Source: Bacillus cereus (GTDB lineage: Bacteria > Bacillota > Bacilli > Bacillales > Bacillaceae_G). Taken from it: a stretch of DNA of 64,000 nt. Position numbers and translations under genes: made by a program. Below, piece after piece: positions 1 through 8,441 of the stretch. The stretch is from positions 869,001 through 933,000 of the forward strand of contig NZ_CP089518.1 in NCBI RefSeq assembly GCF_025917685.1, read 5' to 3'. A model generated the notes under the pieces. It made no database searches and was not told where the DNA came from. It saw nothing but the letters and a program-made list of their open reading frames with translations. Every line of letters starts with the position of its first letter. Position 1 is the stretch's first letter.

Positions 1-12
1 ATCCACAAAAAA

Positions 13-59
13 AAGCCCATTCAAAATAGTCTTTTTTAGTGACTATTTTGAATGGGCTT
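13..59 (-). terminator. Terminator of the lipoprotein gene
   Basis: A perfect 19-bp stem (arms 13-31 and 41-59) has a 9-base loop. On the minus strand it is followed by a T-run, the complement of the A-run at 7-14. It lies 32 bases past the stop of the lipoprotein gene and fits a rho-independent terminator. Confidence 0.9.
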
Positions 60-90
60 ATGATAGATTCAACAATTTTTGAATATTTCA

Positions 91-711
91 TCACTTGTTG
101 AAATACTCAGTTTCAATATTCTTTTCCTTCAAAAACTTTTCAATCTCTTTTTGCTTTCTACCATTAACTTTCTCAAAGCGCTTTGTAAAAGAAAAATCGG
201 CCTTGAATAAGTTACCATCTTGAGCGATTTTTTCTATTTCTTGATCTAGCTCTATTGAAAGTGCGGTAGACGATGAAATAAATTCATAGATTTCTTTTGA
301 AGGCTTTTTGTAATCATTAGGTATAGTGTTGTTACTAATAAAATCATGGAAATTTGCATCATTTTGTTTTGCTAAATCTATTAGTTTTTTTAATTTCTCT
401 CGGTCGGATTCAGTGACATTCTCGTCAGACAGGGCTGATGAAAGGGGAACGGTGTTTTCAAATAACTCTCCGCTATAATCTAAATAATTTTTTATATTTT
501 GTTTCATTTCGTCTTCATTAATATTTTCGTCCTTTTTTTGAGAGTTAAATATATTTTCTGGAATTTTAATAGTAACATCTTTAATAGATTGTACATCGTC
601 TAATTTATCGGATTGTGTATTGTTCATATCATTAGATTGTGCACTGTGTGAACAAGCTGATATAAATAAAAGAGCAAGCAGTATGAGTGGATATAAAGTG
701 TATTTCTTCAT
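91..711 (-). CDS. NDxxF-motif lipoprotein
   Basis: A predicted membrane-anchored lipoprotein of 206 residues with no known enzymatic role. A short basic start and hydrophobic stretch lead into a lipobox (FISAC), so Cys is the likely lipidated first mature residue. The middle of the protein carries NDANF, matching the NDxxF signature used to name a Bacillus lipoprotein family. The rest is charged and probably helical. An in-frame ATG exists at 729, but the ribosome site AAAGGAG lies six bases before the ATG at 711, so 711 is preferred. The DUF1700 gene lies 21 bases upstream on the same strand, and the two are probably co-transcribed and end at the hairpin at 13-59. Function is unknown. Confidence 0.8.
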   Translation of the reverse strand: MKKYTLYPLILLALLFISACSHSAQSNDMNNTQSDKLDDVQSIKDVTIKIPENIFNSQKKDENINEDEMKQNIKNYLDYSGELFENTVPLSSALSDENVTESDREKLKKLIDLAKQNDANFHDFISNNTIPNDYKKPSKEIYEFISSSTALSIELDQEIEKIAQDGNLFKADFSFTKRFEKVNGRKQKEIEKFLKEKNIETEYFNK

Positions 712-732
712 TTTAATCTCCTTTTTCATTCA

Positions 733-1293
733 TTAATATCTTTGTAAAATGGAAAAATTCCACTTTAAATACTTTACTAAAATTGAGTATACATGTTTTA
801 TCATTTGGTAAGATATCACAGAAATTAGTAAACCGATGCAAAAAGCTATGAACACACTATATACATCTGAATAACTGATTTGATGAAATCCTTTAAAAAA
901 TCCTAATCCTAGTAATAAAATAGGTGAAATGATTAACAATGGTGTGGCAATGATAAGGGCTAGAAGAATCGGTAATAAAAAGAGTAGTACGAAAAAGGCG
1001 ATAATGATAAAGGCAAAGTTTAAAACACTTAAGCTCATAACAGAAAATAGTGCGGTTATCATATTTTTGAAGCTTCGTTTATTGTCCGCGTTTTGTATTG
1101 CATAGGAAACATTAAGTTCTTTAGCAATAGTTTTAGGGTCTCCTAGTTTTCTAGAAATTTCTTCTTCAGATTTCCCATCCTGTTTAGCACTGATAAAATG
1201 AGTTTCATACTCTGAAATAATATCTTTCTTTTCTGCATTAGGCATATTCCGCAGGGAAGAACTAAGTTGTTCCAAAAATTCACTTTTGTTCAT
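733..1293 (-). CDS. DUF1700 (HAAS domain) membrane protein
   Basis: A 186-residue membrane protein. The N-terminal ~70 residues (MNKSEFLEQL..., with the KKDIISEYETHF segment) match the HAAS/DUF1700 helical domain. About four hydrophobic segments follow between residues 85 and 175. Members usually sit beside PadR-type regulators and are thought to relay signals at the membrane; no PadR gene is visible here. A GTG at 1302 is in frame, but the AAAGGA site is 11 bases before the ATG at 1293, which I take as the start. The gene is upstream of, and likely co-transcribed with, the lipoprotein gene. What it senses cannot be told from the sequence. Confidence 0.8.
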   Translation of the reverse strand: MNKSEFLEQLSSSLRNMPNAEKKDIISEYETHFISAKQDGKSEEEISRKLGDPKTIAKELNVSYAIQNADNKRSFKNMITALFSVMSLSVLNFAFIIIAFFVLLFLLPILLALIIATPLLIISPILLLGLGFFKGFHQISYSDVYSVFIAFCIGLLISVISYQMIKHVYSILVKYLKWNFSILQRY

Positions 1294-1530
1294 AACAATC
1301 ACTTTCCTTTATAAAATGATGAATTACAGCTAAGAATCCTATCTTTTGAAAAGGGGGATAAGAATTATAAGGAGTGTTCCAATTATTGGGTATTCCAATA
1401 TTTACAAATATATCATTTAGTAGTATTCTTTGCAAGGTACTATAATCTTATTAATACTGTGATTAGATGGAATTTTTTCGTGCATTTTTAGAGGAGATAT
1501 AAAAATATTATTTTAGGATAAACAAAGGGT

Positions 1531-1544
1531 TGTAAGCGTATTCC
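1531..1544 (+). promoter_or_regulatory. Putative CcpA cre site upstream of alsS
   Basis: TGTAAGCGTATTCC matches the cre consensus TGNAARCGNWWWCA at every position but the last. It lies about 40 bases upstream of the predicted -35 of alsS. CcpA-dependent activation of acetoin genes from an upstream cre is known in B. subtilis, so activation is the likelier role here (inference). The rest of the 400-base gap 1294-1693 shows no gene. Confidence 0.6.
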
Positions 1545-1579
1545 TTAGAGGTTGTCAAAAAACTGTCAAATTCATATCG

Positions 1580-1608
1580 TTGGAAAAATAATGCATTTGT
1601 AATATAAT
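1580..1608 (+). promoter_or_regulatory. Sigma-A-type promoter of alsSD
   Basis: TTGGAA (1580-1585), a 17-base spacer and a perfect TATAAT (1603-1608), followed by an ~80-base leader to the alsS start. No LysR-type alsR gene lies next to alsS in this window, unlike B. subtilis. Confidence 0.6.
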
Positions 1609-1693
1609 GATAAACGATACTTCACCACATTAATTAACTAGGTGAAATTAAAAATCTTTATTACACACATTATGAAATAAAGGGATGATTAGT

Positions 1694-3382
1694 TTGAGTA
1701 CAGGTGTAAAAGCAAACGACGTGAAAACAAAAACAAGAGGAGCAGATCTTGTTGTTGATTGTTTAATTAAACAAGGTGTTACACATGTTTTCGGTATTCC
1801 AGGAGCGAAGATTGACTCTGTATTTGATGTACTGCAAGAAAGAGGACCAGAGTTAATTGTTTGTCGTCATGAACAAAACGCAGCATTTATGGCAGCTGCT
1901 ATTGGTAGATTAACAGGGAAACCGGGTGTGTGTCTTGTAACTTCAGGACCAGGGACATCGAATTTAGCGACAGGTCTTGTTACTGCGAATGCGGAGAGTG
2001 ATCCCGTTGTTGCTTTAGCTGGTGCGGTTCCACGTACGGATCGATTAAAACGTACGCACCAATCTATGGATAATGCTGCACTATTCGAACCAATCACAAA
2101 ATATAGCGTAGAAGTAGAGCATCCTGATAATGTGCCAGAAGCGCTATCAAATGCATTCCGAAGTGCGACTTCCACAAATCCAGGAGCTACTTTAGTAAGT
2201 CTTCCGCAAGACGTTATGACTGCGGAAACGACTGTAGAGTCTATCGGTGCGCTTTCTAAGCCACAGCTTGGAATCGCTCCCACACATGAAATTACATATG
2301 TAGTAGAAAAAATAAAATCAGCGAAATTACCAGTTATTTTACTCGGTATGAGAGCGAGCACGAATGCAGTAACGAAAGCGGTTCGTGAATTAATTGCTGA
2401 TACAGAACTTCCTGTCGTTGAAACATATCAAGCAGCTGGTGCGATTTCACGTGAGTTAGAAGATCATTTCTTCGGCCGCGTTGGATTATTCCGTAACCAA
2501 CCAGGTGATATTTTACTAGAAGAAGCGGATCTTGTTATTTCTATCGGTTATGACCCAATTGAGTACGATCCGAAATTCTGGAATAAACTTGGAGACAGAA
2601 CGATTATTCATCTTGATGACCATCAAGCAGATATCGACCATGATTACCAACCAGAGCGTGAATTAATTGGCGATATCGCTTTAACTGTAAATAGCATTGC
2701 AGAGAAATTACCGAAGCTTGTATTAAATACGAAATCAGAAGCAGTTTTAGAACGATTACGCTCGAAATTATCAGAGCAAGCAGAAGTTCCAAACCGTGCT
2801 TCAGAAGGTGTTACGCATCCACTTCAAGTCATTCGTACACTTCGTTCTTTAATTAGTGACGATACAACCGTTACATGCGACATCGGTTCACATTCTATTT
2901 GGATGGCAAGATGTTTCCGTTCTTATGAACCACGTAGACTATTATTTAGTAACGGTATGCAAACGTTAGGTGTTGCACTTCCTTGGGCAATTGCCGCTAC
3001 TTTAGTTGAACCGGGCAAGAAAGTTGTTTCCGTGTCAGGTGATGGTGGTTTCTTATTCTCTTCAATGGAATTAGAAACAGCGGTACGTTTAAATGCTCCG
3101 GTTGTCCATCTCGTATGGAGAGACGGTACGTACGATATGGTTGCGTTCCAACAAATGATGAAATACGGCAGAACATCAGCTACAGAGTTTGGCGATGTTG
3201 ATCTTGTGAAATATGCGGAAAGTTTCGGGGCGTTAGGTCTTCGTGTCAATACACCAGATGAATTAGAAGATGTATTGAAAACTGCATTAGAAGCAGACGG
3301 TCCTGTCATTATTGATATTCCAATTGATTATCGTGACAACATTAAATTAAGTGAAAAACTATTACCAAATCAATTAAACTAA
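1694..3382 (+). CDS. alsS: Acetolactate synthase, catabolic (AlsS)
   Basis: Thiamine diphosphate enzyme that condenses two pyruvates to 2-acetolactate plus CO2 for acetoin overflow metabolism in the cytoplasm. It has 562 residues, normal for AlsS. Visible features are the N-terminal TPP-binding half with the catalytic Glu in [12 protein letters not shown], the SGPGTSN segment, a central domain, and the C-terminal TPP/Mg motif [16 protein letters not shown]. There is no FAD-domain insertion typical of biosynthetic IlvB. An ATG at 1685 overlaps the ribosome site AAAGGGATGAT, so the TTG at 1694 is the better start. alsD follows after 16 bases, forming an alsSD operon with a cre site and sigma-A promoter upstream. 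Confidence 0.95.
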   Translation: MSTGVKANDVKTKTRGADLVVDCLIKQGVTHVFGIPGAKIDSVFDVLQERGPELIVCRHEQNAAFMAAAIGRLTGKPGVCLVTSGPGTSNLATGLVTANAESDPVVALAGAVPRTDRLKRTHQSMDNAALFEPITKYSVEVEHPDNVPEALSNAFRSATSTNPGATLVSLPQDVMTAETTVESIGALSKPQLGIAPTHEITYVVEKIKSAKLPVILLGMRASTNAVTKAVRELIADTELPVVETYQAAGAISRELEDHFFGRVGLFRNQPGDILLEEADLVISIGYDPIEYDPKFWNKLGDRTIIHLDDHQADIDHDYQPERELIGDIALTVNSIAEKLPKLVLNTKSEAVLERLRSKLSEQAEVPNRASEGVTHPLQVIRTLRSLISDDTTVTCDIGSHSIWMARCFRSYEPRRLLFSNGMQTLGVALPWAIAATLVEPGKKVVSVSGDGGFLFSSMELETAVRLNAPVVHLVWRDGTYDMVAFQQMMKYGRTSATEFGDVDLVKYAESFGALGLRVNTPDELEDVLKTALEADGPVIIDIPIDYRDNIKLSEKLLPNQLN

Positions 3383-3398
3383 TGGAGGCATGAGTGAG

Positions 3399-4157
3399 AT
3401 GAATGTTGCGCAATTAATTGATATTGATGCAAAAAAAACGAAAACGAGTAATGAAGTATATCAAACATCTACAATGCTTGCGCTATTAGATGGTATATAT
3501 GATGGTGTTATTAACTTTGAGGAATTGAAAGAACGTGGTGATTTTGGCATCGGCACATTTGATCAATTAGATGGTGAAATGATTGCGTTTGATAATGAGT
3601 TTTATCATTTACGTTCAGACGGTTCAGCGGAAAAGGTAGATCCGGAAGAAACAACACCGTTTGCGACTGTAACGTTTTTTGAAAAAGAAATGAGCTATAC
3701 GGTAGAGCGTCCGATGAATCGTGAAGAAGTGGAAGCATTATTACATGAGTTAATGCCAAGTAAAAACTTATTTTATGCGATTCGAATGGACGGTACGTTC
3801 CGTGAAGTTAGAACGAGAACTGTTCCAAGACAAGAAAAACCGTATACGCCACTCGTTGAAGTGACGAAATCACAACCGATTTTTTCGTTTAAAGATACGG
3901 ATGGAACGATGGCTGGATTTTGGACACCGGATTACGCGCAAGGTATTGGTGTAGCTGGTTTCCACTTACATTACATTGATGATGAAATTAGCGGGGGTGG
4001 ACATGTTTTCGATTATGTTGTAGAAAACTGTACGATCCAAATTTGCCAAAAATCTCATATGCATTTAGCACTTCCAGAAACAGCTGATTTTATGGCGGCT
4101 GAATTATCAAGAGAAAATTTAGAGGATAATATTGCGACTGCGGAAGGTGCGGAGTAA
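3399..4157 (+). CDS. alsD: Alpha-acetolactate decarboxylase (AlsD)
   Basis: Converts 2-acetolactate to acetoin, the second and last step of the acetoin branch; a zinc enzyme. The 252-residue length is typical. The metal site is visible as His-x-His in GFHLHYIDD with a further His in GGHVFDY about ten residues on. An ATG at 3390 lies one base from the GGAGG at 3384-3388, too close to be used; the ATG at 3399, ten bases from it, is the likely start. It is the downstream gene of the alsSD operon, which ends at the hairpin at 4191. Confidence 0.95.
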   Translation: MNVAQLIDIDAKKTKTSNEVYQTSTMLALLDGIYDGVINFEELKERGDFGIGTFDQLDGEMIAFDNEFYHLRSDGSAEKVDPEETTPFATVTFFEKEMSYTVERPMNREEVEALLHELMPSKNLFYAIRMDGTFREVRTRTVPRQEKPYTPLVEVTKSQPIFSFKDTDGTMAGFWTPDYAQGIGVAGFHLHYIDDEISGGGHVFDYVVENCTIQICQKSHMHLALPETADFMAAELSRENLEDNIATAEGAE

Positions 4158-4190
4158 AAGGAATCGAAATCATGTATTCTCTATATAAGA

Positions 4191-4221
4191 AACGAAGTCT
4201 TGTTCAGGCTTCGTTTTTTTT
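4191..4221 (+). terminator. Terminator of alsSD
   Basis: AACGAAG / CTTCGTT arms followed by a run of T, about 35 bases after the alsD stop. Confidence 0.8.
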
Positions 4222-4356
4222 ATTGATGAGCAATCTTCTCGTGAAATTCCCCTCTACCGCCTCATTATGTTTCATTTGTAAAATGAAAACTCAATTTTGA
4301 ATCAAAAGAAATATAAATTTCTCCCTAAACATATACATCAAAAGGATAGGGGGGAT

Positions 4357-5439
4357 ATGATGGGAAACTCGATTACTATTAGTTTATGCATGATTGTAAA
4401 AGATGAGGAACAAACTATATCGGAATGTTTAGAATCGGTCAAAAGTGTTGTGGATGAAATTATTATTGTAGATACAGGTTCCACAGATGCTACAAAAGAA
4501 ATTGTGAAGAAGTATGACGCGAAAGTTTATGATTTTCAATGGATTGAAGATTTTTCAGCGGCACGAAATTTTGCATTTTCTAAAGCTACAAAAGAATATA
4601 TTCTTTGGCTAGACGCAGATGACATAATAGATACGGAAGATGTAAAGAAATTGTTGCAGTTAAAAAGTACGTTAGATCGTAGTACGGATGCAGTATCTAT
4701 GAAATATTATTTAACTTTTGATATAGAAGGAAATCCAACACATTCTTTAAGGCGATATCGATTAGTCAACAGAAGTAGAAATTTTCAATGGCATGGATTT
4801 GTTCATGAATATTTAGAGGTGTATGGAAATCTTATAAATAGTGATGTAGGGGTAAGTCATAAAAAAATAAAAGCATATACTAATCGTAATTTAAAAATAT
4901 ATGAAAAACATCTTGAGAGTGGAAAAGAATTTAGTCCCCGTGATGTGTACTATTATGCAAATGAATGTAGAGATCACAGATTATTTGATAAGGCTGTTAA
5001 TGGGTATTCTAAATTTTTAGATGAAGAAAAGGGTTGGGTTGAAGATAATATTCAAGCTTGTTTAAAAAGAGCCGAATGTTATTTAGAATTGGGGGACTTA
5101 AAAAAATCTATACAATCTTGTTTGCAATCATTTACGTATGACACGCCTAGAGGAGAACTTTGTTGCCACTTAGGACGTGTATTTTTGCAACAAGGGGAAT
5201 ATTCTAAAGCGATATATTGGTACCATGCAGCAATTGACGGGCCAAGGCCAAAGGATTCTCCGTTTGTCCGAGAAGAGTGTCATACATGGTTGCCGCATAT
5301 TCAACTATGTATTTGTTATGATCGAATAAAAGAATATGAAAAGGCGATTTATCATAACGAACAAGCTGCACAGTTCATACCTAATAATCCAAGCATTGAA
5401 TATAATAGAAAATATTTTGATAGTTTATCGGAAAAATAA
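4357..5439 (+). CDS. Family 2 glycosyltransferase with TPR-like C-terminus
   Basis: Predicted GT-A fold glycosyltransferase of 360 residues. The N-terminal ~110 residues carry SLCMIVKDEE, IIIVDTGSTDAT (nucleotide-sugar binding) and LWLDADD (the DxD metal motif). The C-terminal half (about 190-350) has helical repeats with paired Cys and aromatic residues resembling tetratricopeptide repeats. This two-part layout is seen in bacterial enzymes that glycosylate peptides or proteins (SunS-like); the acceptor here is unknown. The start lies in ATGATG at 4357/4360 after a G-rich site; upstream in-frame codons lack one. A second family 2 transferase follows after 50 bases, and the pair probably acts in the same surface-glycan or glycoprotein process. 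Confidence 0.8.
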   Translation: MMGNSITISLCMIVKDEEQTISECLESVKSVVDEIIIVDTGSTDATKEIVKKYDAKVYDFQWIEDFSAARNFAFSKATKEYILWLDADDIIDTEDVKKLLQLKSTLDRSTDAVSMKYYLTFDIEGNPTHSLRRYRLVNRSRNFQWHGFVHEYLEVYGNLINSDVGVSHKKIKAYTNRNLKIYEKHLESGKEFSPRDVYYYANECRDHRLFDKAVNGYSKFLDEEKGWVEDNIQACLKRAECYLELGDLKKSIQSCLQSFTYDTPRGELCCHLGRVFLQQGEYSKAIYWYHAAIDGPRPKDSPFVREECHTWLPHIQLCICYDRIKEYEKAIYHNEQAAQFIPNNPSIEYNRKYFDSLSEK

Positions 5440-5489
5440 TATTTAATAATACTAGATAATCATTTTGGCTGCTGAGAGGAGTTTGATTC

Positions 5490-6599
5490 ATGCTCACAAG
5501 TATAATTATATTGACTCATAATCAATTACAGTATACAAAAGAATGCATCCAAAGTATTAGAACTTATACAGTGGAACAAGAGTATGAGTTAATAGTTGTG
5601 GACAATGCGTCAACAGATGGTACTGTAGAATGGTTACAAAAACAATCGGATATTATGCTAGTGGAAAATGCGGAGAATATGGGTTTCCCAAAGGGATGCA
5701 ATCAGGGAATTAAAGAGGCAAAAGGTGACAATATTCTATTATTGAATAATGATGTGGTCGTAACTGAAAATTGGCTAAGCAACTTAATTCGGTGTTTATA
5801 TGAAAGTAAGGATGCTGGAGCGGTAGGGCCCGTAACTAATAATGCCGCTTACTATACTGCTATACAAACTTTTTATAAAGATATTGAAGGAATGCAGAAG
5901 TTTGCAACTTTATATAATCAAAGTGATAAAGATAAATGGGAAGAACGTATGAAATTAATCGGATTTTGTATGCTTATAAAAAAATCGGTGTTAGATGAAG
6001 TTGGATTATTAGATGAACGATTTACACCGGGGAATTATGAAGATGATGATTTGTCACTAAGAATTTTTGAAAAAGGGTATAAATTGTATTTATGTAGAGA
6101 TACATTTATTCATCACTATGGAAGTGTCTCATGGAAAGAAGATAGTATGAAATTTTCTGTAGTTTTACATGCGAATAATATAAAGTTGTATGAAAAATGG
6201 GGATTTTATGGTGAAAGTTTATACATTCATTATGATTTACTAGCAATTTTAGAACGATTTGCGCCTGATAAAGTAAATATTCTTCATATAGGAGCTGGAT
6301 GTGGTGCCACTTTATTAAAAATGAAAGGGTGTTATCAGGCAGTTTCTTTATTCGGAGCAGAAAGTAATGAAAAAGCGGCAGCTCTTGCAAATCGGGTAGC
6401 TCCTACAACTTCTGCTGAGTATGACAAGTTACATGAGGTATTTACAGATGAAAAATTCCAGTACATTTTGTTATCACATCCTATTGAGTTAGCTCAATTA
6501 CCTCAGGTCATACAATCTATGTCACAACTTTTAACGCCAACAGGAACTTTCATTATGTCGAAATTCAATTTGGATAATTATTATGCATTAAAAAAATAA
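5490..6599 (+). CDS. Family 2 glycosyltransferase fused to a methyltransferase-like domain
   Basis: 369 residues. Residues 1-250 form a family 2 glycosyltransferase related to rhamnosyltransferases: TSIIILTHNQ, VVDNASTDGT, LLLNNDVVV (the DxD equivalent reads NND) and an EDDDLSLR block. From about residue 260 the sequence resembles a Rossmann SAM-methyltransferase (LHIGAGCGATLL, later QYILLSHPIE) but is short and lacks later conserved blocks, so it may be degenerate or structural. The start follows GAGGAG with an eight-base gap. It is likely co-transcribed with the upstream glycosyltransferase and ends at the hairpin at 6680. Acceptor and sugar are unknown. Confidence 0.8.
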   Translation: MLTSIIILTHNQLQYTKECIQSIRTYTVEQEYELIVVDNASTDGTVEWLQKQSDIMLVENAENMGFPKGCNQGIKEAKGDNILLLNNDVVVTENWLSNLIRCLYESKDAGAVGPVTNNAAYYTAIQTFYKDIEGMQKFATLYNQSDKDKWEERMKLIGFCMLIKKSVLDEVGLLDERFTPGNYEDDDLSLRIFEKGYKLYLCRDTFIHHYGSVSWKEDSMKFSVVLHANNIKLYEKWGFYGESLYIHYDLLAILERFAPDKVNILHIGAGCGATLLKMKGCYQAVSLFGAESNEKAAALANRVAPTTSAEYDKLHEVFTDEKFQYILLSHPIELAQLPQVIQSMSQLLTPTGTFIMSKFNLDNYYALKK

Positions 6600-6679
6600 T
6601 GCTTTTAAGGTTTTCTCTTTGGAGATGAGCTGTATTTGGCAATGTTGGAGGAACAACGGTTTCTTCTATAGAAGCAAAA

Positions 6680-6708
6680 CCGAAATCCGAGCCCGGATTT
6701 CGGCTTTT
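6680..6708 (+). terminator. Terminator of the glycosyltransferase pair
   Basis: Perfect 10-bp stem (6680-6689 with 6694-6703), four-base loop, then CTTTT. Confidence 0.8.
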
Positions 6709-6730
6709 CGACGTGTGGTGAATTACGAAA

Positions 6731-6780
6731 AAAGAGCTATCCTATAAGTTGGTTTCACTGACTTATAGGATAGCTTCTTT
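6731..6780. terminator. Bidirectional terminator between convergent genes
   Basis: A stem of 14 bp or more (AGCTATCCTATAAGT and its complement) has A-rich flank on one side and T-rich flank on the other. It can end the minus-strand glycosylase gene and back up the plus-strand terminator at 6680. Confidence 0.75.
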
Positions 6781-7393
6781 ATTTTGAAACAAACGGATGC
6801 TTTTCATAATAAAACCGCCATGGGTAGTGAATGGCTTCTTCTGCGTAATCAATATTAATACGAGGGCCAGCTATTATGTTATGTGTGGATGATAAATGTT
6901 CTTCTTCCGGAACTAACTCAATATATAATGTATCACTTTGTAATGATACCCCGCGTTCTTCTAAAGTGATTCCGAGTGCGCGGCATAGTTTTCCAGGTCC
7001 ATTTGTTAAGTTTTTATACTGCTTATTTGTAATATCGGTTTTGTTGTAGCGCGCTAGTTTCATTTCTTCGATTCCGTCTATAGGCTCAAGAGCACGAATG
7101 AGAATTCCTTGCGGGGTGCCGACTGGTGCTGTAATTACGTTAAAACAATGATACATACCATAAATAAGATATACGTAAGCATGTCCGGGTGCACCGAACA
7201 TTACTTCTGTTCGATCTGTTCGTCTACCGCCGTAACTATGTGCGGCCTTATCATCTGGACCTTTGTATGCTTCTACTTCTACAATAATTCCGCTTCGTTT
7301 TATTCCATCTACAATATGAACAAGTTTATGTCCGAGTAACTTCTTTGCGACTTCTAACGTATCGCCTTCATAGAAAGAAGGTGGTGCCTGCAT
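6779..7393 (-). CDS. 3-methyladenine DNA glycosylase (AAG/MPG family)
   Basis: Base-excision repair enzyme that removes alkylated purines from DNA. Its 204 residues match the bacterial AAG family length. Family landmarks are [19 protein letters not shown] (the catalytic Glu region), the [21 protein letters not shown] block that inserts a Tyr into the DNA, and [12 protein letters not shown]. The ATG at 7393 follows AAAGGAG. The gene is monocistronic and convergent with the glycosyltransferases, with a bidirectional hairpin at its stop. Confidence 0.93.
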   Translation of the reverse strand: MQAPPSFYEGDTLEVAKKLLGHKLVHIVDGIKRSGIIVEVEAYKGPDDKAAHSYGGRRTDRTEVMFGAPGHAYVYLIYGMYHCFNVITAPVGTPQGILIRALEPIDGIEEMKLARYNKTDITNKQYKNLTNGPGKLCRALGITLEERGVSLQSDTLYIELVPEEEHLSSTHNIIAGPRINIDYAEEAIHYPWRFYYEKHPFVSK

Positions 7394-7527
7394 TGTACTA
7401 TCTCCTTTGCTGGTTGTATATGTATATAGTAAACCAAATTTTGAGTAGTAATTCTAACTCGTTCTATTTGCTACATTTATTTCATAAATTATGGATAGAG
7501 TACAACAGCGAAGAGGGGGAGTGCGAC

Positions 7528-8400
7528 ATGATTTATCGCTTACTAGCTCTTAATATAGATGGGACACTACTATACAACAACGGAAAAATCGCAAAAGGGT
7601 TACGGGAAACGATTGAATTTGTGAAAAGAAAAGATGTATACGTTACATTATTTACGAATCGTAATTTTCAATCGGCTCATAAAATTGCCAAGGCGCTAAA
7701 ATTAGATTCTATATTAGTTACACATGGCGGAGCTTTCGTTTCAGCATCGTTAGATAAGCCGTTCGCTCAAAGGAGATTATCTGAAGAGAAAACCTTTAAT
7801 ATTGTGCAAGTGTTAGAGCATTTTGATTGTAATGTTCGCATTTCTCATGAACGATTTTCAATTGGGAATCGTGAGAGAAATACACCAAACTTAATTGCGC
7901 GTACTGTATTATCGAGCGCAGATCCGTTATTTTATCCAGTTCAATTTGTAGATTCGCTAGGGGATGCACTGCGCGATCATCCAGTAGCTGCACCAAAAAT
8001 TGATATTGTTTTCCATACGAAAGGTGAAAAAGAAAGAGGGATGAATACGTTAAGAAAGGCATTTCAAGATATAGAGTACGTCGAATGTGATGCGAGGCGT
8101 ATAGAAATTCTCCCTCAAAATGTATCGAAACTACGTGGTTTACAATTACTTGGGGAGCATTTAAATATTCACCTTAGTGAAATGGTCGCGATTGGGGATA
8201 GCATAGAAGATTTAGAGGTCATTGAAAACGTTGGACTTGGGGTAGCGATGGGGAACGCGCCTGTAGAGTTAAAGCAAGCCGCAGACTGGATTACACGTTC
8301 TAATATTGAGAACGGCGTAGAATATATGATTAAAGAGCATTTCCGTAAGCAATTTCCGCTTCCATTTTTGAAAAATCATAAAAATACACCGAAACGATGA
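7528..8400 (+). CDS. HAD superfamily (Cof/YitU-like) protein with altered nucleophile
   Basis: A 290-residue HAD-IIB (Cof type) protein, by family a sugar-phosphate or nucleotide phosphatase. Motif II (LFTNRN), the motif III Lys (NVSKLRGLQ) and motif IV (AIGDSIEDLE, then GVAMGNA) are intact, and the C2B cap lies between. Motif I reads ALNIDGTLL: the first Asp of DxDGT, the nucleophile, is Asn (codon AAT at 7552-7554). The general acid Asp is kept. The protein may thus be a poor phosphatase, a binding protein, or active after deamidation (inference). The start at 7528 follows GAGGGGGAG; longer in-frame starts lack a ribosome site. It stands alone and shares the terminator at 8401 with the converging amidase gene. 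Confidence 0.85.
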   Translation: MIYRLLALNIDGTLLYNNGKIAKGLRETIEFVKRKDVYVTLFTNRNFQSAHKIAKALKLDSILVTHGGAFVSASLDKPFAQRRLSEEKTFNIVQVLEHFDCNVRISHERFSIGNRERNTPNLIARTVLSSADPLFYPVQFVDSLGDALRDHPVAAPKIDIVFHTKGEKERGMNTLRKAFQDIEYVECDARRIEILPQNVSKLRGLQLLGEHLNIHLSEMVAIGDSIEDLEVIENVGLGVAMGNAPVELKQAADWITRSNIENGVEYMIKEHFRKQFPLPFLKNHKNTPKR

Positions 8401-8440
8401 AAAAAGAAACGTAGCATTTTCGCTACGTTTCTTTTTTGTT
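8401..8440. terminator. Bidirectional terminator
   Basis: GAAACGTAGC / GCTACGTTTC stem flanked by A-run and T-run, placed between the HAD gene and the convergent SLH amidase gene. Confidence 0.85.
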
Positions 8441-8441
8441 T

